Positions 6,228-7,186 of a stretch of DNA of 7,186 nt are shown here, piece by piece. This DNA comes from JBDKVA01 sp039679375 (GTDB lineage Bacteria > Bacillota > Clostridia > Acetivibrionales > DTU013). The stretch covers positions 1 through 7,186 of the forward strand of contig JBDKVA010000008.1 in assembly GCA_039679375.1 (NCBI GenBank). The letters are read 5' to 3'. How positions within the stretch are numbered: position 1 is the first letter of the stretch; each line of letters starts with the position of its first letter. The position numbers were made by a program, and so were the translations under genes. The notes under the pieces were generated by a model. The model did no database searches, was not told the DNA's origin, and was given only the letters and a program-made list of their open reading frames with translations.

Positions 6228-6254
6228 TTTGTATTTTCCACAAAATATATTTGT
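6228..6254. promoter_or_regulatory. Predicted LysR-type operator, second copy: TTTGT-N7-ACAAA plus third half-site
   Basis: TTTGT (6228-6232) and ACAAA (6240-6244) form the same 17-bp dyad as at 3297-3313, followed by TTTGT (6250-6254). All fifteen half-site bases are identical in the two copies while spacer bases differ, which is the pattern expected of a protein-binding site under selection. It is placed upstream of the predicted minus-strand promoter as for an activator. Confidence 0.65.
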
Positions 6255-6359
6255 CGAGAAGATTGTAACCGTCTTTTCTTAACTTGGAACAAACAAATTC
6301 ATCAAGGTGCGCGGCATTAAAAAATTGTTGCCGTCTCATACTCCTGATTTTTGCAAGAT

Positions 6360-6399
6360 AAAAAACGTCACCAATGACTGTCGTCAAGGTGACGTTTTT
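6360..6399. terminator. Strong intrinsic terminator, downstream of the PagL-like gene
   Basis: AAAAACGTCACC (6361-6372) pairs fully with GGTGACGTTTTT (6388-6399). Within the loop TGAC (6375-6378) and GTCA (6383-6386) can extend the hairpin. The minus strand ends in six T (6360-6365) and the plus strand in five. For leftward transcription it ends the PagL-like gene about 120 bases after its stop and insulates the RraA promoter. Confidence 0.88.
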
Positions 6400-6518
6400 G
6401 GATGTTTACCATTTTCAACTTGCTATACTGCAAAGTTCAGATAATATACCGCTTAGCAACATGTCAATTATTCTGTCAAAAAAGGCGAACTGTATTTTAT
6501 ATTAGAATTTTTACCAAT

Positions 6519-7085
6519 TTAAAAATTTGTTACAACTCCCAATGAAACTCCCCGGGCGTTATATCCAGGATTATGCGCCCTACAGCCATTGGAAACATGC
6601 ATGAACATACAACCGACATTTACTGAAGAGTTTTCGCTGATTTTATAAATGAAGCGAGGCCCGATCCGCCACATAAAATTAAAAGTCCTTCCTTCAGCCG
6701 GAAATGTTTTATCATATACAATAAATCCACCGCTCATATCGAATGCTTTATATAGCTTTCCCGAAATTTTTTTTTCATTGCGAATCATGTAAACGGGCCC
6801 GATACCGACTGCCGCACTGTCTTTAGTCTGTTGATTATCATTAATTATATGCCCATACGGCCGAGTGACTGTAATGCCTCTATATACAGACCTATTATCT
6901 TTTTGGGAAACATTCTCAAATACATGCAGTGATACCGTATCAATATAGCGGTCTCTAAACTGTTTGTGAGTCAAGTAGTCCCACTCCATTTCGGTTTTAG
7001 AGCCAGCCGCATAGCAAGATGACACTCCCGGCATACAAATCAGCGAAACATAAATAACCATTACTGCACAAATGAATCTACGCAC
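6519..7085 (-). CDS. PagL-like outer-membrane acyloxyacyl hydrolase (lipid A 3-O-deacylase family)
   Basis: This 188-residue protein has a signal peptide: MRR, a hydrophobic stretch (4-20) and a probable cleavage after CYA (residue 26). The rest alternates as in an 8-stranded beta-barrel and ends in phenylalanine (VVTNF), the usual outer-membrane insertion signal. The C-terminal part carries the family signature: a G-P-R-F-I-Y-K strand (142-148), then MHVSNG with H163, S165 and N166 matching the catalytic His-x-Ser-Asn of PagL, then HNPGYN (171-176). Family enzymes remove the 3-O acyl chain of lipid A and alter endotoxicity and polymyxin response. The third active-site residue, a glutamate in Pseudomonas PagL, appears as N176 here. 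The start is GTG (7083-7085) with AGGAGGAG at 7095-7102. It is monocistronic as far as visible and probably independent of the catabolic operons. Confidence 0.82.
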   Translation of the reverse strand: MRRFICAVMVIYVSLICMPGVSSCYAAGSKTEMEWDYLTHKQFRDRYIDTVSLHVFENVSQKDNRSVYRGITVTRPYGHIINDNQQTKDSAAVGIGPVYMIRNEKKISGKLYKAFDMSGGFIVYDKTFPAEGRTFNFMWRIGPRFIYKISENSSVNVGCMFMHVSNGCRAHNPGYNARGVSLGVVTNF

Positions 7086-7159
7086 AATGAGACTCTCCTC
7101 CTATGAATCCTTATTGGATTGAACTCAATTTCATTCCATTGTCGTGATAAAATTCTCCG

Positions 7160-7183
7160 GGATTGTTCCAAAAGAAGCAATCC
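7160..7183. other. Small hairpin upstream of the PagL-like gene, at window edge
   Basis: GGATTG (7160-7165) pairs with CAATCC (7178-7183), and inner TTC/GAA can add three pairs past a one-base bulge. The plus strand then shows TTT before the window ends, so it may be a terminator cut by the edge, or an operator of the PagL-like gene. It cannot be decided from what is visible. Confidence 0.35.
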
Positions 7184-7186
7184 TTT

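Larger units (their letters stand above)
6182..6254. repeat. Conserved control block, copy B (upstream of the RraA/dehydrogenase operon)
   Basis: This is the second copy of the 73-bp block at 3251-3323, in the same orientation relative to its leftward operon and at a similar distance (36 bases here, 49 there) from the first start codon. Similarity continues a few bases further left through AATTTTT with a one-base indel. After 6254 the two sequences diverge completely. Confidence 0.88.
6147..6518. other. Gene-free stretch: control region and terminator between the RraA-like gene and the PagL-like gene
   Basis: This holds, from left, the RraA-like gene's leader and ribosome binding site, control block copy B (6182-6254), an AT-rich unassigned part (6255-6358), a strong hairpin (6360-6399) and about 120 bases of 3' sequence of the PagL-like gene in which I see nothing. 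The one longer frame in it (6202-6387, minus) crosses both the operator and the terminator stem and has no family resemblance, so I do not call it. Confidence 0.7.

Noticed and set aside
6202..6387. A 61-codon minus-strand frame between the RraA-like and PagL-like genes
   Set aside because: It would start inside the terminator stem and end across the predicted LysR operator; it has no recognisable domain and no good ribosome binding site.
1..7186. tRNA, rRNA, CRISPR array, insertion sequence or riboswitch
   Set aside because: No regularly spaced repeats, transposase frames or cloverleaf-like folds were seen, and the leaders of the operons are too short for a known riboswitch.

Overview
The window looks like chromosome from a diderm Firmicute, most likely a Negativicute of the Sporomusa/Pelosinus type. 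This is an inference. Strong Gram-positive-style Shine-Dalgarno sequences (AGGAGG, GGAGG) and moderate base composition occur beside a gene for an outer-membrane PagL-like lipid A deacylase, which only makes sense in a cell with an outer membrane. No rRNA, tRNA, CRISPR array or mobile element was seen.

Layout, left to right. Positions 1-998 (minus) hold most of an amidohydrolase/deacetylase-type metallohydrolase (cog3964), cut by the window edge. Positions 1019-2239 (minus) encode an anion:cation-symporter-type MFS transporter. Positions 2309-3202 (minus) encode a 6PGDH-like NAD(P)-dependent dehydrogenase with a DUF1932-type C-terminus. These three form a leftward operon. Positions 3203-3336 are a divergent control region, followed by a LysR-type regulator on the plus strand (3337-4320). 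A bidirectional terminator at 4396-4439 separates it from a second leftward operon: an RraA/HMG-aldolase-like protein (5445-6146) followed by a D-2-hydroxyacid dehydrogenase (4460-5431), only 13 bases apart. A 372-base gene-free stretch (6147-6518) holds a second control region and a strong hairpin terminator. The last gene, at 6519-7085 (minus), is the PagL-like outer-membrane enzyme.

The main new observation is that the control regions in front of the two catabolic operons are near copies: an ungapped block of 73 bp (3251-3323 and 6182-6254) matches at 57 positions. Each copy holds a perfect LysR-type dyad TTTGT-N7-ACAAA (a T-N11-A box) followed by a third half-site TTTGT. This ties both operons and the LysR gene into one predicted regulon.

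Working model (inference): the transporter imports an organic acid; the metallohydrolase frees a hydroxy acid (or amine) from an acyl or amide precursor; the two dehydrogenases oxidise 2- or 3-hydroxy acids; and the RraA-like enzyme cleaves or decarboxylates the resulting oxo acid to a central metabolite such as pyruvate. The true substrate cannot be read from the sequence. The PagL-like gene is probably unrelated to this system.
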